Shown: positions 32,939 to 41,233, counted from the first letter of the stretch. The stretch is 64,000 nt of DNA from Paracyclopina nana (GCA_019096065.1 JAGUCH010000002.1:16628501-16692500); one strand, 5' to 3'. Numbers and translations are program-made. Notes: a model not told the origin generated them from the letters alone.

Positions 32939-33418
32939 ATGAACCAAACCGTTGCCATCATCGTTGCCGTGGTCCTCTTCATCAGCTCCGCTTCAGCTGT
33001 GGAGCTAGATCCGGAGCAAGATCGCGCAGCTCGCGAGGCTGACCCCAGCTTTTACTACCGGCCAGTGGCACCAATCACCTACTATGGGAATCGAGAGGCT
33101 TTCTACCCACCAACCATGTACACGGAATCCAGATACGTGGCTCCATACCCTTACGCAGCAGCTACCTCAACTATGCCCGTGTATGACAACGAGGAGCCCG
33201 AGCACGAGCCAGGGATGATGATGGCCAAAAGGGAGGCTGATCCGACTTTATTGGGCCTGAAGGCTTGGAAGATGAACAAGTTGAACGCGAAGCTCGGCGG
33301 CGGGCTGTATGCGCGAAGACCTACCAGCTTTGGATACAGGACCTACTCGCCCTACTACTACAGCTCTCGCTTGTACGAGCCCTACTACGAGCCCTACTAC
33401 TACTCCTCCTTCTACTAA
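32939..33418 (+). CDS. Secreted Tyr/Pro-rich protein with internal dibasic site
   Basis: 159 residues from MNQTVAIIVAVVLFISSASA, a signal peptide. The upstream in-frame ATG at 32909 is rejected because it precedes the inferred cap site. The body has aromatic repeats (FYYRPVAPITYYG, RYVAPYPYAAA), then MAKREADPT, a Lys-Arg cleavage site. The C-terminal segment ends in Tyr-rich units EPYYEPYYYSSFY. AATAAA occurs near 33519. A degenerate relative lies downstream at 33716-34075. This composition occurs in cuticle, adhesive and eggshell proteins, but no family is identified. Confidence 0.75.
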   Translation: MNQTVAIIVAVVLFISSASAVELDPEQDRAAREADPSFYYRPVAPITYYGNREAFYPPTMYTESRYVAPYPYAAATSTMPVYDNEEPEHEPGMMMAKREADPTLLGLKAWKMNKLNAKLGGGLYARRPTSFGYRTYSPYYYSSRLYEPYYEPYYYSSFY

Positions 33419-33715
33419 CAACTGCAAAATATTCAATTTTGTTTTATGCGCCACCAATTCTCTTTTTCATGGATAAATGATCCGGAGCATAAATGTCCTG
33501 AAAAAACTAATGCCGACAATAAATCACTCACATTAGATTCCCTTTGAAAATTCATGAAATTCATGAAGTTGACAAATCTGTCATATTTTAGAATTTTGGA
33601 ATGCAGACCAGAAAAGGCGCAAATTTTTGCTTTTTTTTCCATTTTACGCGGTTGCTCATTAGTGGGGATTTTTTTTAATGATTTGGTTATTTTTGCAGAG
33701 TTGGTCCAAATCCGG

Positions 33716-34075
33716 AGCAGATTAGGCCGGGCTTGAAAAAGGTCAAAAGGGAGGCGGATTACCAGAGTCCACAAAGGAAGAAGGACTACCAACAGACTTT
33801 GAGGAGGAACGCGTACAATGTCGTGAGAAGCCGAGCTGCTTATGCTCGTCATCTGGCCGAGACACCGAGACTCATTTTGGCCGTCCGGAGGGGACTCATT
33901 AATTTGCCAACAAAGCCACTTCGACGAGGCGATCCGTTGCCGATTGCGATGGGTTTTAACCTAGATATATAACCTAGGTATGATGATCCAACTTAATTGG
34001 GCGGCCTTCAAGGCCTGGAAGTTGAGCAAGTTGAGCGCCAAAAATACTTGGAGACGGGACCTACTGTAGGACTCT
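33716..34075 (+). pseudogene. Degenerate relative of the 32939 gene
   Basis: After a TTTTTGCAG acceptor, a frame to 33972 encodes PNPEQIRPGLKKVKREADYQ, aligning with VELDPEQDRAAREADP of the upstream gene. Beyond its stop, the DNA at 33980-34070 (GGCCTTCAAGGCCTGGAAGT) still matches the upstream gene around 33255-33320 out of frame. A signal-peptide exon was not found. It reads as a tandem duplicate decaying, or a diverged paralogue with a lost first exon. Confidence 0.6.
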
Positions 34076-34455
34076 TTTGAACGCTCCCAACTTTGGATGA
34101 AATAAATGATGAATCGAAAAATATGTGTCATCATTTAGGCCTAGTTCACCTAATAAGCTAAAATATGCGAATTTTACTACTGAGGATTATTTTTCTAAGC
34201 GGATTTCTGCAATTTCAAAATTGACCTTTTTTGTAATAACAGTGATACTAAACTTCTGAAAGAGTCAAGCTTAAATAGCCCTATCAAGAATTGCCAAATG
34301 TGGCCAAATGTGGCTTAAAAAGAAAAATAGCGAAAAAATGCGTAAATTGGCCAACTTTTAGTGATAATAATATATATAATATTGCCAATAACTGACCTCG
34401 TGAGCAGAGGCTTAATTTTAAGCGCAGTCTTAATTCTAAAAAAAGGTCTAATTAT
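34076..34455. other. Intergenic, no gene seen
   Basis: AT-rich spacer with an AATAAA near 34100; no further supported feature. Confidence 0.45.
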
Positions 34456-34692
34456 GTGGTGTTCATCTATTAAGGAATGGGCGGTCCTTTTCTTTAACGC
34501 CTTTTTCTTTTGGCGATTAACTTCATTACTGAGAGCATTAGCTAAAAAACTAAGAATTGGTGATGATTCTTGATTCTTGAATTTGTTCTTATTTGTCTTA
34601 ATGAGAAATAATGCTCCAAATTACGAAAATGATGGAGTCTATAAGTCAATATTTTCCATATGATAAGGAAATATGTCGTAGATGAACACCAC
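34456..34692. mobile_element. MITE family F, copy 3
   Basis: 237 bp with inverted ends GTGGTGTTCATCTA inside TTAT/ATAA flanks. Its interior is closely similar to copy 2. Confidence 0.85.
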
Positions 34693-35092
34693 ATAAGATC
34701 TTCAGAGCAGAGCATTTTCCGCGTCAAAAAGCGTTATATTAATTAGAAATTCTTCTAGGCATTTTCCATCAAATTACGCTAAGCATTTGGGGTTGAAAAA
34801 ATATGGTCAATTTTTTCATTTTTAAAAGCGAAAATACCTATAAATCATTTTTACCAGCGCAGCGGCCATATCGAAAATATACTTTTTGAGCTTAAAAATC
34901 GTGGGCCTGATTTCGAGTGCGGAAATAAATATTTTTTTACTCCAAAAAGGCTTGCTAACATCATGACGAAAAATGCGATCAGCTTATCAGATTTTAAAAG
35001 AGAACTGGCCTAATTTTGGCTTGAATTTAGGCTACGCTCCGAACTAATTATTGTCACGCATTTCAGTTTTAAAGGAGGCAGAACTTGGTGAT
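34693..35092. other. Intergenic, no gene seen
   Basis: AT-rich, no supported feature. Confidence 0.45.
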
Positions 35093-35725
35093 TTATTTTA
35101 GTCCGAGCAGACTTTTGTGAAATTGGTCATATTTGGGGCCGGACAGCTTGGACAGCATCGCGGCCAGGTGCGGATCCGTTTTCCAGAGGTGGGCCATTTT
35201 CCTTCCCTCTTCATCCTCACGGCGGTTGTCGGCCTCTTCCACGGCGATGGGCTCGATGTAGTCCACCTCGCCAGTGTCCCCCATGACGTCAGTTTTGCGA
35301 GATTGATCATGGTTTGGGCCGGCCAGGTTGGCACGCATTTCGGCCAGGTCCGGATCCGTCTCCCAGAGCTGGGCTGCTTTCCTGGCCGCTTCCTCCTCGC
35401 GGCGTTTGTCGGCCTCTTCCACGGTGATGGGCTCGATGTAGTCCACCTCGTCAGGGTCCTCCATGACGTCGTCGTACATCCTGTCCGGAATGACTTTGTA
35501 GTCGTAGTACTCGGTCCATTTCGGGTTGTAGCTCTCGTCGATGGATTGGGCCCTCAAGAACTCCTCGATTTGCTCATCAGCCAACGGGTCAACGTGAACG
35601 GCGGCCGGAGCCTCTTGAGCGGTGTTGTAGTCGTCGTAAAAGTAATCCTCGATGTAAAATGGAGCGGCTCGAGCAACGTGAGCCAAGGTGACAAGGATGC
35701 CGACCATCCCAATGGAGAACAGCAT
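35093..35725 (-). CDS. Secreted acidic protein with a duplicated ~60-residue module
   Basis: 210 residues from MLFSIGMVGILV, a signal peptide ending near ARAAP. The longer upstream reading is rejected because TATAAAA (35761-35767) and the TCAGTC initiator (35729-35734) put the cap site about 7 nt before this ATG. The N-terminal part is Tyr/Asp-rich (FYIEDYFYDDYN). Two tandem modules follow, each with (E/G)VDYIEPI(T/A)VEEAD, RRE(D/E)E and TDP(D/H)LA, about 60 residues apart. AATAAA overlaps the stop codon (TAAAATAAATC). No family is recognised. Confidence 0.75.
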   Translation of the reverse strand: MLFSIGMVGILVTLAHVARAAPFYIEDYFYDDYNTAQEAPAAVHVDPLADEQIEEFLRAQSIDESYNPKWTEYYDYKVIPDRMYDDVMEDPDEVDYIEPITVEEADKRREEEAARKAAQLWETDPDLAEMRANLAGPNHDQSRKTDVMGDTGEVDYIEPIAVEEADNRREDEEGRKMAHLWKTDPHLAAMLSKLSGPKYDQFHKSLLGLK

Positions 35726-35728
35726 CGT

Positions 35729-35767
35729 GACTGATGGAGTTGACGCATAACTGTTATCCTTTTTATA
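35729..35767 (-). promoter_or_regulatory. TATA box and TCAGTC initiator of the 35725 gene
   Basis: On the minus strand, GGTATAAAAAGG is followed by CATCAGTCACGATG. The TATA-to-initiator distance is about 34-35 nt and the leader is 7 nt. Confidence 0.7.
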
Positions 35768-36190
35768 CCATTTGGCCGGCTCCGTAAGAAGCCGCATATT
35801 TATCATCATTTTGGACGAATTTCGATCGTGTTATGCCATAATAATTGTATTCACTTTGTCACTATTTTTGTCTAATGTAGAAGTGAGAAATTCCGCCAAA
35901 TCGCCACATTCTCATTTGACCACCACTTTTTAGCCAATGTAAGTAGCTCAAATTAGGGTGACTTGATAAAATAAGGCTGAAATGACTGAAATAGTTTCCA
36001 TAAGGGAAAAAATGTAATTGCCAACTTTGCCTGCTTTTGTTGGACATCGAATGACAGTTAGCTATTTATGGCTAAAATGTGCTCAGACCTCATTCAAATT
36101 CATTGTTTATGAAAATTGAATGCGGAAATTTGCGGAATTGTGAGCTCTGAACTGTCAGAACTTTTGGCTTACATCACAATGAAAATTGAC

Positions 36191-36300
36191 TCTGACGATT
36201 TCGCGACTTTTTCACCTAAATTTTTTATGTCTCTGACGATTTCGCGACTTTTTCGCCTTTATTTTTTTTTCCTCTGACGATTTCGCGACTTTTTTACCTT
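36191..36300. repeat. 41-bp tandem repeat, three units
   Basis: TCTGACGATTTCGCGACTTT starts at about 36191, 36232 and 36273, each followed by a variable T-rich tail. Each unit carries the near-palindrome TTTCGCGA. Confidence 0.85.
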
Positions 36301-36388
36301 AATAATTGACTGAATGATTTTGACAGAAATTATTTTGGGCTGGAAAAAGCAGAGATAGCTTTATTTGTAACAGCAAAATTATCAATAG

Positions 36389-36637
36389 TTATTTCCAACC
36401 ATATCCATAACCATATCCGTGACCATAACCTCCATGATGGCCATAGCCATGTGGGTATCCCTTGTAAGGCCCGTAACTTGGTTCGTGTCCATATCCGCCC
36501 TTGTGGTGGTGATCTTTATAGGGACCAAAGTAGCCATAGCCTCCATGATGAGGATGATCGTGATAGAAGCCTTTGCTGGCGAGAATTGCCAGCACATTAA
36601 AGGCAAAAGCGAGGACCACAAGCAACCAGGACTTCAT
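36389..36637 (-). CDS. Secreted Gly/Tyr/His-rich small protein
   Basis: 82 residues from MKSWLLVVLAFAFN, a signal peptide to about ILA. The upstream in-frame ATG lies before the TCAGTC initiator (36641-36646) and is rejected; the leader is again 7 nt. The mature part is almost wholly Gly/Tyr/His (HPHHGGYGYFGPYKDHHH, later GHGYGYGYGWK). No canonical TATA is seen at the expected distance. AATAAA follows by about 25-30 nt. Such compositions occur in cuticle, silk-like and Gly-rich antimicrobial proteins. Confidence 0.75.
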   Translation of the reverse strand: MKSWLLVVLAFAFNVLAILASKGFYHDHPHHGGYGYFGPYKDHHHKGGYGHEPSYGPYKGYPHGYGHHGGYGHGYGYGYGWK

Positions 36638-36646
36638 GTTGACTGA

Positions 36647-37239
36647 CGCGATTGCCAATTTCAGATTGGATGTTCAAATTGCCTTAATATGTGATTTCCT
36701 CAACTTTGATTCGCAGTACAAATCGAAAAAAAATTGCTCTTCGTAAAATGTAATTTCATTTTGGACATTTAGTAAACTTTTACATATTGTATTAATAGTC
36801 TAAAACCTAGAAATGGAGGGAAATTATTAAAGAAGTTACCAGTTAATTATTGTTTGCTCGTGGTTTTTTTTTTTTTTTTTTGGCATCCATCAAAATAAAG
36901 TTATATTGAAGAGCTTGTAATTTCCGAATACCCTTCTAAATATGAAGAAAATTTGTATTATATTGCTAATTTTCAAATACCTTTTTAAATATGAAGCAAA
37001 ATTTCATGAGTTAATTTTTATAATATTGCTCATTTCCAAATGCCTTTCTAGGCATGATTTTCATGATTCAATTTTAAATATAATTTAAAAATGATAAAGG
37101 TGGTCTGCTTTATTTTTTCAAAACACCATAGCATATTTCTGTCGTAGAATTAGTTACATTCGCGATGATATATAAACCATGGCCATCAATTTTGGATCAA
37201 TTCTCACGGGAGCAATAATCCAGCCAAAAATAATTTCGT
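36647..37239. other. Intergenic, no gene seen
   Basis: Spacer with a long homopolymer T run near 36864-36882 and AT-rich sequence; no gene. Confidence 0.5.
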
Positions 37240-37491
37240 TTAAAACCAACCAGCGCCGAAGCCTCCCCAGCCTCCATGATGATGGTGATGATGTCCTCCC
37301 CAGCCTCCATAATGGCCTCCCCAGCCTCCGTAATGGCCTCCCCAGCCTCCGTGGTGATGACCTCCTCCTCCCCAGCCTCCATGGTGATGACCTCCTCCTC
37401 CCCAACCTCGTCCGGCTTCAGGGAATGCCAAACATTGCAAGGATAACAATGCTAATGCAAGGACAATTATTGCTGCGACTGTCTTAATCAT
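37240..37491 (-). CDS. Secreted Gly/His/Trp-rich repeat protein
   Basis: 83 residues. The signal peptide MIKTVAAIIVLALALLSLQC is followed by FPEAGRGW and repeats of GGWGG(G/H) alternating with HHH or HY, including a six-histidine run near the C-terminus. The repeated DNA (CCTCCCCAGCCTCC on the plus strand) makes other frames look open; these are shadows. TATAAAAA lies at 37535-37542 and GCGCGCCGGTCAA overlaps 37553-37566. Metal binding by the histidines is possible but not shown. Confidence 0.75.
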   Translation of the reverse strand: MIKTVAAIIVLALALLSLQCLAFPEAGRGWGGGGHHHGGWGGGGHHHGGWGGHYGGWGGHYGGWGGHHHHHHGGWGGFGAGWF

Positions 37492-37534
37492 TATAGCTGC
37501 GACAATGTGGGACCCGAAGTGGAAAGTGGTCCCC

Positions 37535-37566
37535 TTTTTATACTAGCCAGAGTTGACCGGCGCGCG
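37535..37566 (-). promoter_or_regulatory. TATA box and shared motif of the 37491 gene
   Basis: On the minus strand CGCGCGCCGGTCAACT precedes TATAAAAAGGGG by about 11 bp. The inferred cap site is near 37511. Confidence 0.6.
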
Positions 37567-37667
37567 AGCGAAAGGCTGCATCGAAACACGAGTGAAACCG
37601 CGAGATGGCGCAACTAAAAAGCCAGCGAAGTGACACACTTTTTCGATAGATGGCGCTTTTTGAGCAA

Positions 37668-38055
37668 CTATAAGCCATTGGAGGGACACACTTTTTCGCT
37701 AGATGGCGCTTTTTGGGCGAGTATATTTGGAAAAACTGTCGCGCGCGAAACTTGTCACGTGATCACGATCTGAAATTTGATTGGCTGATCAGCGGAGCCG
37801 GGCTAGAAAAATGTGGTTTCAACAATGAAAAGCTTGGAAATTTGCGTGAGTTGCATATGGTTTTATGGCTTGAATGGGTGCCATTTTAACCGTAGATTAT
37901 GCCATATTAATAAAGTTTTCAGAATTAGGGCACCAAAAGCCAAAAAATAGCCCATTTGTGATCGCATACGTAGTGCAGCCATGTCAAATGTACTTGCTCA
38001 AGTTTCCTGGCTAGATGGCGCTGCGAATCTAGCTACTTTATGCCTTCGGCTTATT
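37668..38055 (+). repeat. Transposon family B, copy 5
   Basis: TTCGCTAGATGGCGCTTTTT at the left, CTAGATGGCGCTGCGAATCT at the right. A partial left end (TTCGATAGATGGCGCTTTTT) immediately precedes it near 37640. Confidence 0.7.
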
Positions 38056-38270
38056 GTCATAGCGCAAAGTAGACTATAATGCGCCATTCACTCGCGAAAA
38101 ATGCCACCAGCCATAAAAAGCTAGAAAATCCATTCTGGCACTGTTGTCCCCTTCAACAGTGGCGCCATCGCAAAAGGTAGCGATCATCGCCTCAACTTTG
38201 TCCAATAATAATGAGCAGACTTTATTCCATTGATTAAAAGTGTGAAATGAATGCATTATTGCACCCTTAT

Positions 38271-38927
38271 TTATTTTCCGAGCATGTACACGATTTCTGC
38301 ATGAATGGGATCCATGATATCCGTGTCGTACTCCATATCTTCAGGCATTTCTTCCAAATACATATCCAAATAGTGGTCGTATTTTTTGGGGGGTCTCGGT
38401 GCTGGAGTTGGATGTAACACAAAGTACTCCTTAAACTCCCTCACCATTTGCTGATAATCTGCTTCGCTGATGCTGTCAGAGGCAATGACGCCGTTTCCGC
38501 GTTTGCTCCTCTCCAGCAGCGTTGTCTCTCCTTTGGCAGGCTCCTCTTCGTCTTCCTCGTGTCCCGGAATATGGTGAGGAGATCGCTTCTCCACCTTGGC
38601 CGCCATCTTGTCTTCATTGAGCGTGGTGGCAGCGCTCTCCTCAATGGCATCTCCAAGTTGGCGGGGTGATGACATCTCCTCTTCCGGATCTTCAGCCACG
38701 GATCGCTTGCCGATGCCAATGCCGAATCCGAGGCCTCCGATGTTCATGCCAAACAGCGGGTATCCTCCTCCGTAGTATCCTCCGGGATAGTAGCCTCCGT
38801 AGTAGCCGTGAGGCCGGTAGTAGCCTCCATAATGGTAGCCTCCGTGGCGGGCGAACCGTTGCGGCGCGGCTGAAGATTCTTGGCCGAGGGCCAGACAGAA
38901 GAGGACCAAGGTGGCAAACGTCACCAT
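38271..38927 (-). CDS. Secreted Gly/Tyr-rich precursor with dibasic and amidation-type sites
   Basis: 218 residues from MVTFATLVLFCLALG. An in-frame ATG 30 nt upstream is rejected because it lies before the TCAGTC initiator (38931-38936), which is 34 nt from TATAAAA (38962-38968); the leader is 7 nt. After the signal come GGYHYGGYYRPHGYYGG-type repeats, then GFGIGIGKRS. This is a Lys-Arg site preceded by Gly, the classic amidation donor. Further KR sites (VEKRSPH, RSKRGNG) separate acidic segments. AATAAA overlaps the stop codon. It could be a peptide precursor, an antimicrobial or a matrix protein. Confidence 0.75.
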   Translation of the reverse strand: MVTFATLVLFCLALGQESSAAPQRFARHGGYHYGGYYRPHGYYGGYYPGGYYGGGYPLFGMNIGGLGFGIGIGKRSVAEDPEEEMSSPRQLGDAIEESAATTLNEDKMAAKVEKRSPHHIPGHEEDEEEPAKGETTLLERSKRGNGVIASDSISEADYQQMVREFKEYFVLHPTPAPRPPKKYDHYLDMYLEEMPEDMEYDTDIMDPIHAEIVYMLGK

Positions 38928-38930
38928 GAC

Positions 38931-39020
38931 GACTGATGCCCAAGAGAGGAATCGCATCCACTTTTATAGCCACAGATGAAGGCTGAGCCGGTCGTTTCGC
39001 TCGACCGGCGCACCGGTCAC
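38931..39020 (-). promoter_or_regulatory. Promoter of the 38927 gene
   Basis: Initiator TCAGTC, TATA box TATAAAA (38962-38968) and the inverted motif CGACCGGCGCACCGGTCA (39002-39019), which carries GGTCA-type cores in both orientations. Confidence 0.6.
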
Positions 39021-39283
39021 CTTGAAAACCTGGACGCTCCGAAACCTCGGAATTTTCCGCTTTCTTTGAAAAAAATGTATTACAATGTTCTGCATGTGCT
39101 AAAATACCTTAAAAAAAAAATTAAAGCCCATAAATAAAATAAAAATATATTCATAAATTTAACTTAGATATTTGCATAATAACATATAAAGAAAATTAAC
39201 TACAGTTTTACATTTTGCAGTATAAATCCCTTAAATTAAAATAAGTTATGGATAATCTTTGCTTAGAGTTTATTATAGCATGA

Positions 39284-39721
39284 TTATTTGCCAAATAGTG
39301 TGTCGTAAAGCGTGGCCTTTTCAAAGAAGGGCAGATCGAGATCCGGATTTATCTTGGCCGGATTAGCGAGCAAAGGCCGAGATGCGGACCATTGATGGCT
39401 GATTGCCCCTGGATTGAAGAAGGGCTGCGCTGTTGGCACAACGGAAGGCCAAGCTCGCGTTGGTGGCCGACGAGTTGTGGTCGTTGTAGGTATCCGGATG
39501 GGTGCGCGGGTGGACGTAAGCTGGTGCAACGAATCGTCAATGTAGCTGTGCGTCGGCTTTCGTAGCGGATGCACAAAAAGCACGAGCTGACCTCCATCAA
39601 GGCTCATGGCACTGCCATGCTGGCGCCAATTTACTCCTCCTTTTTCGGCCGTGGGAGCATTTCGAGCTTCGCTCCAAATAATGATCGCGGCCAACGTTGG
39701 AAGCAAGGCGAGAGATCTCAT
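39284..39721 (-). CDS. Secreted Thr/Pro/Arg-containing protein
   Basis: 145 residues from MRSLALLPTLAAIIIWSEA, a signal peptide. The longer upstream in-frame start has a poor N-terminus. The middle carries PTTTTTRRPPTRAW, a likely O-glycosylation segment. The C-terminal half is hydrophobic/polar without cysteines. CCGGTCAAAT-type motif sequence lies about 55-75 bp upstream. AATAAA follows the stop by about 15 nt. No family is recognised. Confidence 0.65.
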   Translation of the reverse strand: MRSLALLPTLAAIIIWSEARNAPTAEKGGVNWRQHGSAMSLDGGQLVLFVHPLRKPTHSYIDDSLHQLTSTRAPIRIPTTTTTRRPPTRAWPSVVPTAQPFFNPGAISHQWSASRPLLANPAKINPDLDLPFFEKATLYDTLFGK

Positions 39722-40061
39722 CGTTCCACTCAAATGTGGAGCACAAAACTGGACAAAATTAATCTTGATTGGCATTTGACCGGCCCGCCCGCGCGTGATT
39801 CATGGGTCATCGCTGAATTGCACGTGCAAAAGGATTTGGTGGCGTCGGCCCATTATATAACTTCCTTCGGGGTCTTTTAACAATAGAGCATATAATGGCC
39901 CCATTTTCCGCGTAATTATCGTCATGGTGCGTCGTCTCATTTCAATTCTAAATCGATCGTTTTTGAATTTGCACAATAATCTTTACAATGAGCGTTTGGA
40001 AATATGCATAATTGATTATTTATTTATCCACGTACAGAGATTATATGGCAAATTCCAAATA
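39722..40061. other. Intergenic, upstream motif
   Basis: Contains TTTGACCGGCCCGCCCGCGC at 39776-39795, related on the minus strand to the shared GCGC-GGTCA motif. No gene is seen. Confidence 0.45.
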
Positions 40062-40352
40062 TTAGACAGGAGGATGCGTTGGAATCGGTGGCTTTGTAAA
40101 TCTTGGCGTCAAGTAGGCTCTTCCGGAAAGCAGCTTGGAAATGGTCCTTTTGCTCCTCACCTCCTCCGTGGGCTGTTCAAGGCCTTTTTCCATCACCTCA
40201 ATCGGGCTGTCTTCCTCCCTGAGCGAAGGAAACATGTCTAGCACAAAGGGCAACTTGTGCACTGCAGGCCTGATGAAGTCGCCCCAAAAGTCCGCCGAAG
40301 AAGCCATCATGAACAACGTCGAAGCTACCACAAACAGAATCGAGATCCTCAT
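40062..40352 (-). CDS. Small secreted protein with Lys-Arg site
   Basis: 96 residues from MRISILFVVASTLFMMASSA, a signal peptide. Readings extending upstream depend on a non-ATG start. ATAAATA (40410-40416) lies 32 nt from a TCAGTT initiator, leaving a 32-nt leader. The mature part (DFWGDFIRP at its start) has an acidic middle, a VRSKRTIS cleavage site and a basic, proline-rich tail (FTKPPIPTHPPV). This is propeptide-like; the mature tail could be the active product (inference). Confidence 0.7.
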   Translation of the reverse strand: MRISILFVVASTLFMMASSADFWGDFIRPAVHKLPFVLDMFPSLREEDSPIEVMEKGLEQPTEEVRSKRTISKLLSGRAYLTPRFTKPPIPTHPPV

Positions 40353-40567
40353 GAAGAAGATGGAACAAGCTCCAGATGGCAACTGAGAAGTGATGCTAGA
40401 CGCTATCGGTATTTATGGGCACTTTTGCAGCGCGAGAGGACCATAACCCGAAATTCCGCCAAATGGCAACGCTCGCTAAGAAAGTAGGCGGTTTCGCGGA
40501 AAATGCTAATAATTATTGGGGTGAAATATAATGAATATATATTTCTGTTAAGACGGATGAAAAAGTG

Positions 40568-40762
40568 TCAATACATGAGTAGAGGGTCGTAGTCCGAATC
40601 TTGATTGTCGTAGGATTTTCTTCCTGGTTCCAAGCCTCGATGCTTTGCATTGCGGCTTGGCGAGGAGCCAATGAAAGGCACCACAAAGGCCATCATGAGC
40701 AAGGCCACGAGGACAGTCCACAAGCTGAAGTTCAAGCTGATCTTGCAAACTTTGTTGTACAT
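40568..40762 (-). CDS. Small signal-anchor or secreted protein
   Basis: 64 residues from MYNKVCKISLNFS. A hydrophobic segment (LWTVLVALLMMAFVVPFIG) at about 13-32 is either a signal peptide or a membrane anchor. The rest is short and polar, ending in DSDYDPLLMY. A TCAGTT initiator lies about 20 nt upstream. No family is recognised and it is short, so it is less certain. Confidence 0.5.
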   Translation of the reverse strand: MYNKVCKISLNFSLWTVLVALLMMAFVVPFIGSSPSRNAKHRGLEPGRKSYDNQDSDYDPLLMY

Positions 40763-40891
40763 CCTCGCCAATTAGATGAACTGAATTTATTATGTGCTCA
40801 GCTTATGAGAAAAAAAGGAGAGCTTTATTGCTCATCAATCAGCAGCAATTAAATGCGATTTTATTGCTCATTTTTTTGTCATTTGTCATGT

Positions 40892-41233
40892 TTAGCTGTA
40901 GTACCTCTCGGTGATGTTTTTGTGCTTGATGATCAAGTCAAGGAACCATTTGGTACCTTTCTCGTCATCAGGGTCACGATTGGAGACTTTTCGTATGATC
41001 TCTTCGGCTTTGTCGATCAAAGGTTGCCTTTCGTTCACAGTCGGGACATTGGCACTCTCCTGCAGTTCTTCAATCTTGATCTGGTCATAGGCTTTCTGCC
41101 GGAGAGCAGTAAAATTGACGACGTACAACTCAACGTTTTCATATTGCTTGTTCCGGAATTGGGTCCATCCCACTCCTAAGCCAAACGCCAGTCGCAGAAT
41201 GAAGGCAACAAGCAGACAAACACTCGCTTTCAT
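40892..41233 (-). CDS. Small secreted protein, helical
   Basis: 113 residues from MKASVCLLVAFILRLAFG, a signal peptide. The body is charged and helical, with YVVNFTALRQKAYDQIK and an NIT glycosylation-type site near the C-terminus. AATAAA follows by about 30 nt. It adjoins the 64-residue gene on the same strand. No family is recognised. Confidence 0.65.
   Translation of the reverse strand: MKASVCLLVAFILRLAFGLGVGWTQFRNKQYENVELYVVNFTALRQKAYDQIKIEELQESANVPTVNERQPLIDKAEEIIRKVSNRDPDDEKGTKWFLDLIIKHKNITERYYS

Noticed and set aside
33433-33852. Minus-strand frame of 139 residues
   Set aside because: Overlaps the 3' flank of the 32939 gene and its relic, without signal peptide, splice support or recognisable composition.
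35117-35734. Plus-strand frame of 205 residues
   Set aside because: Shadow of the duplicated acidic secreted protein; its start lacks promoter or leader.
37154-37487. Arg/Ser/Pro-rich and other frames over the Gly-Trp-His gene
   Set aside because: Frames of the repetitive DNA of the 37240-37491 gene; only the chosen frame has a signal peptide and TATA box.
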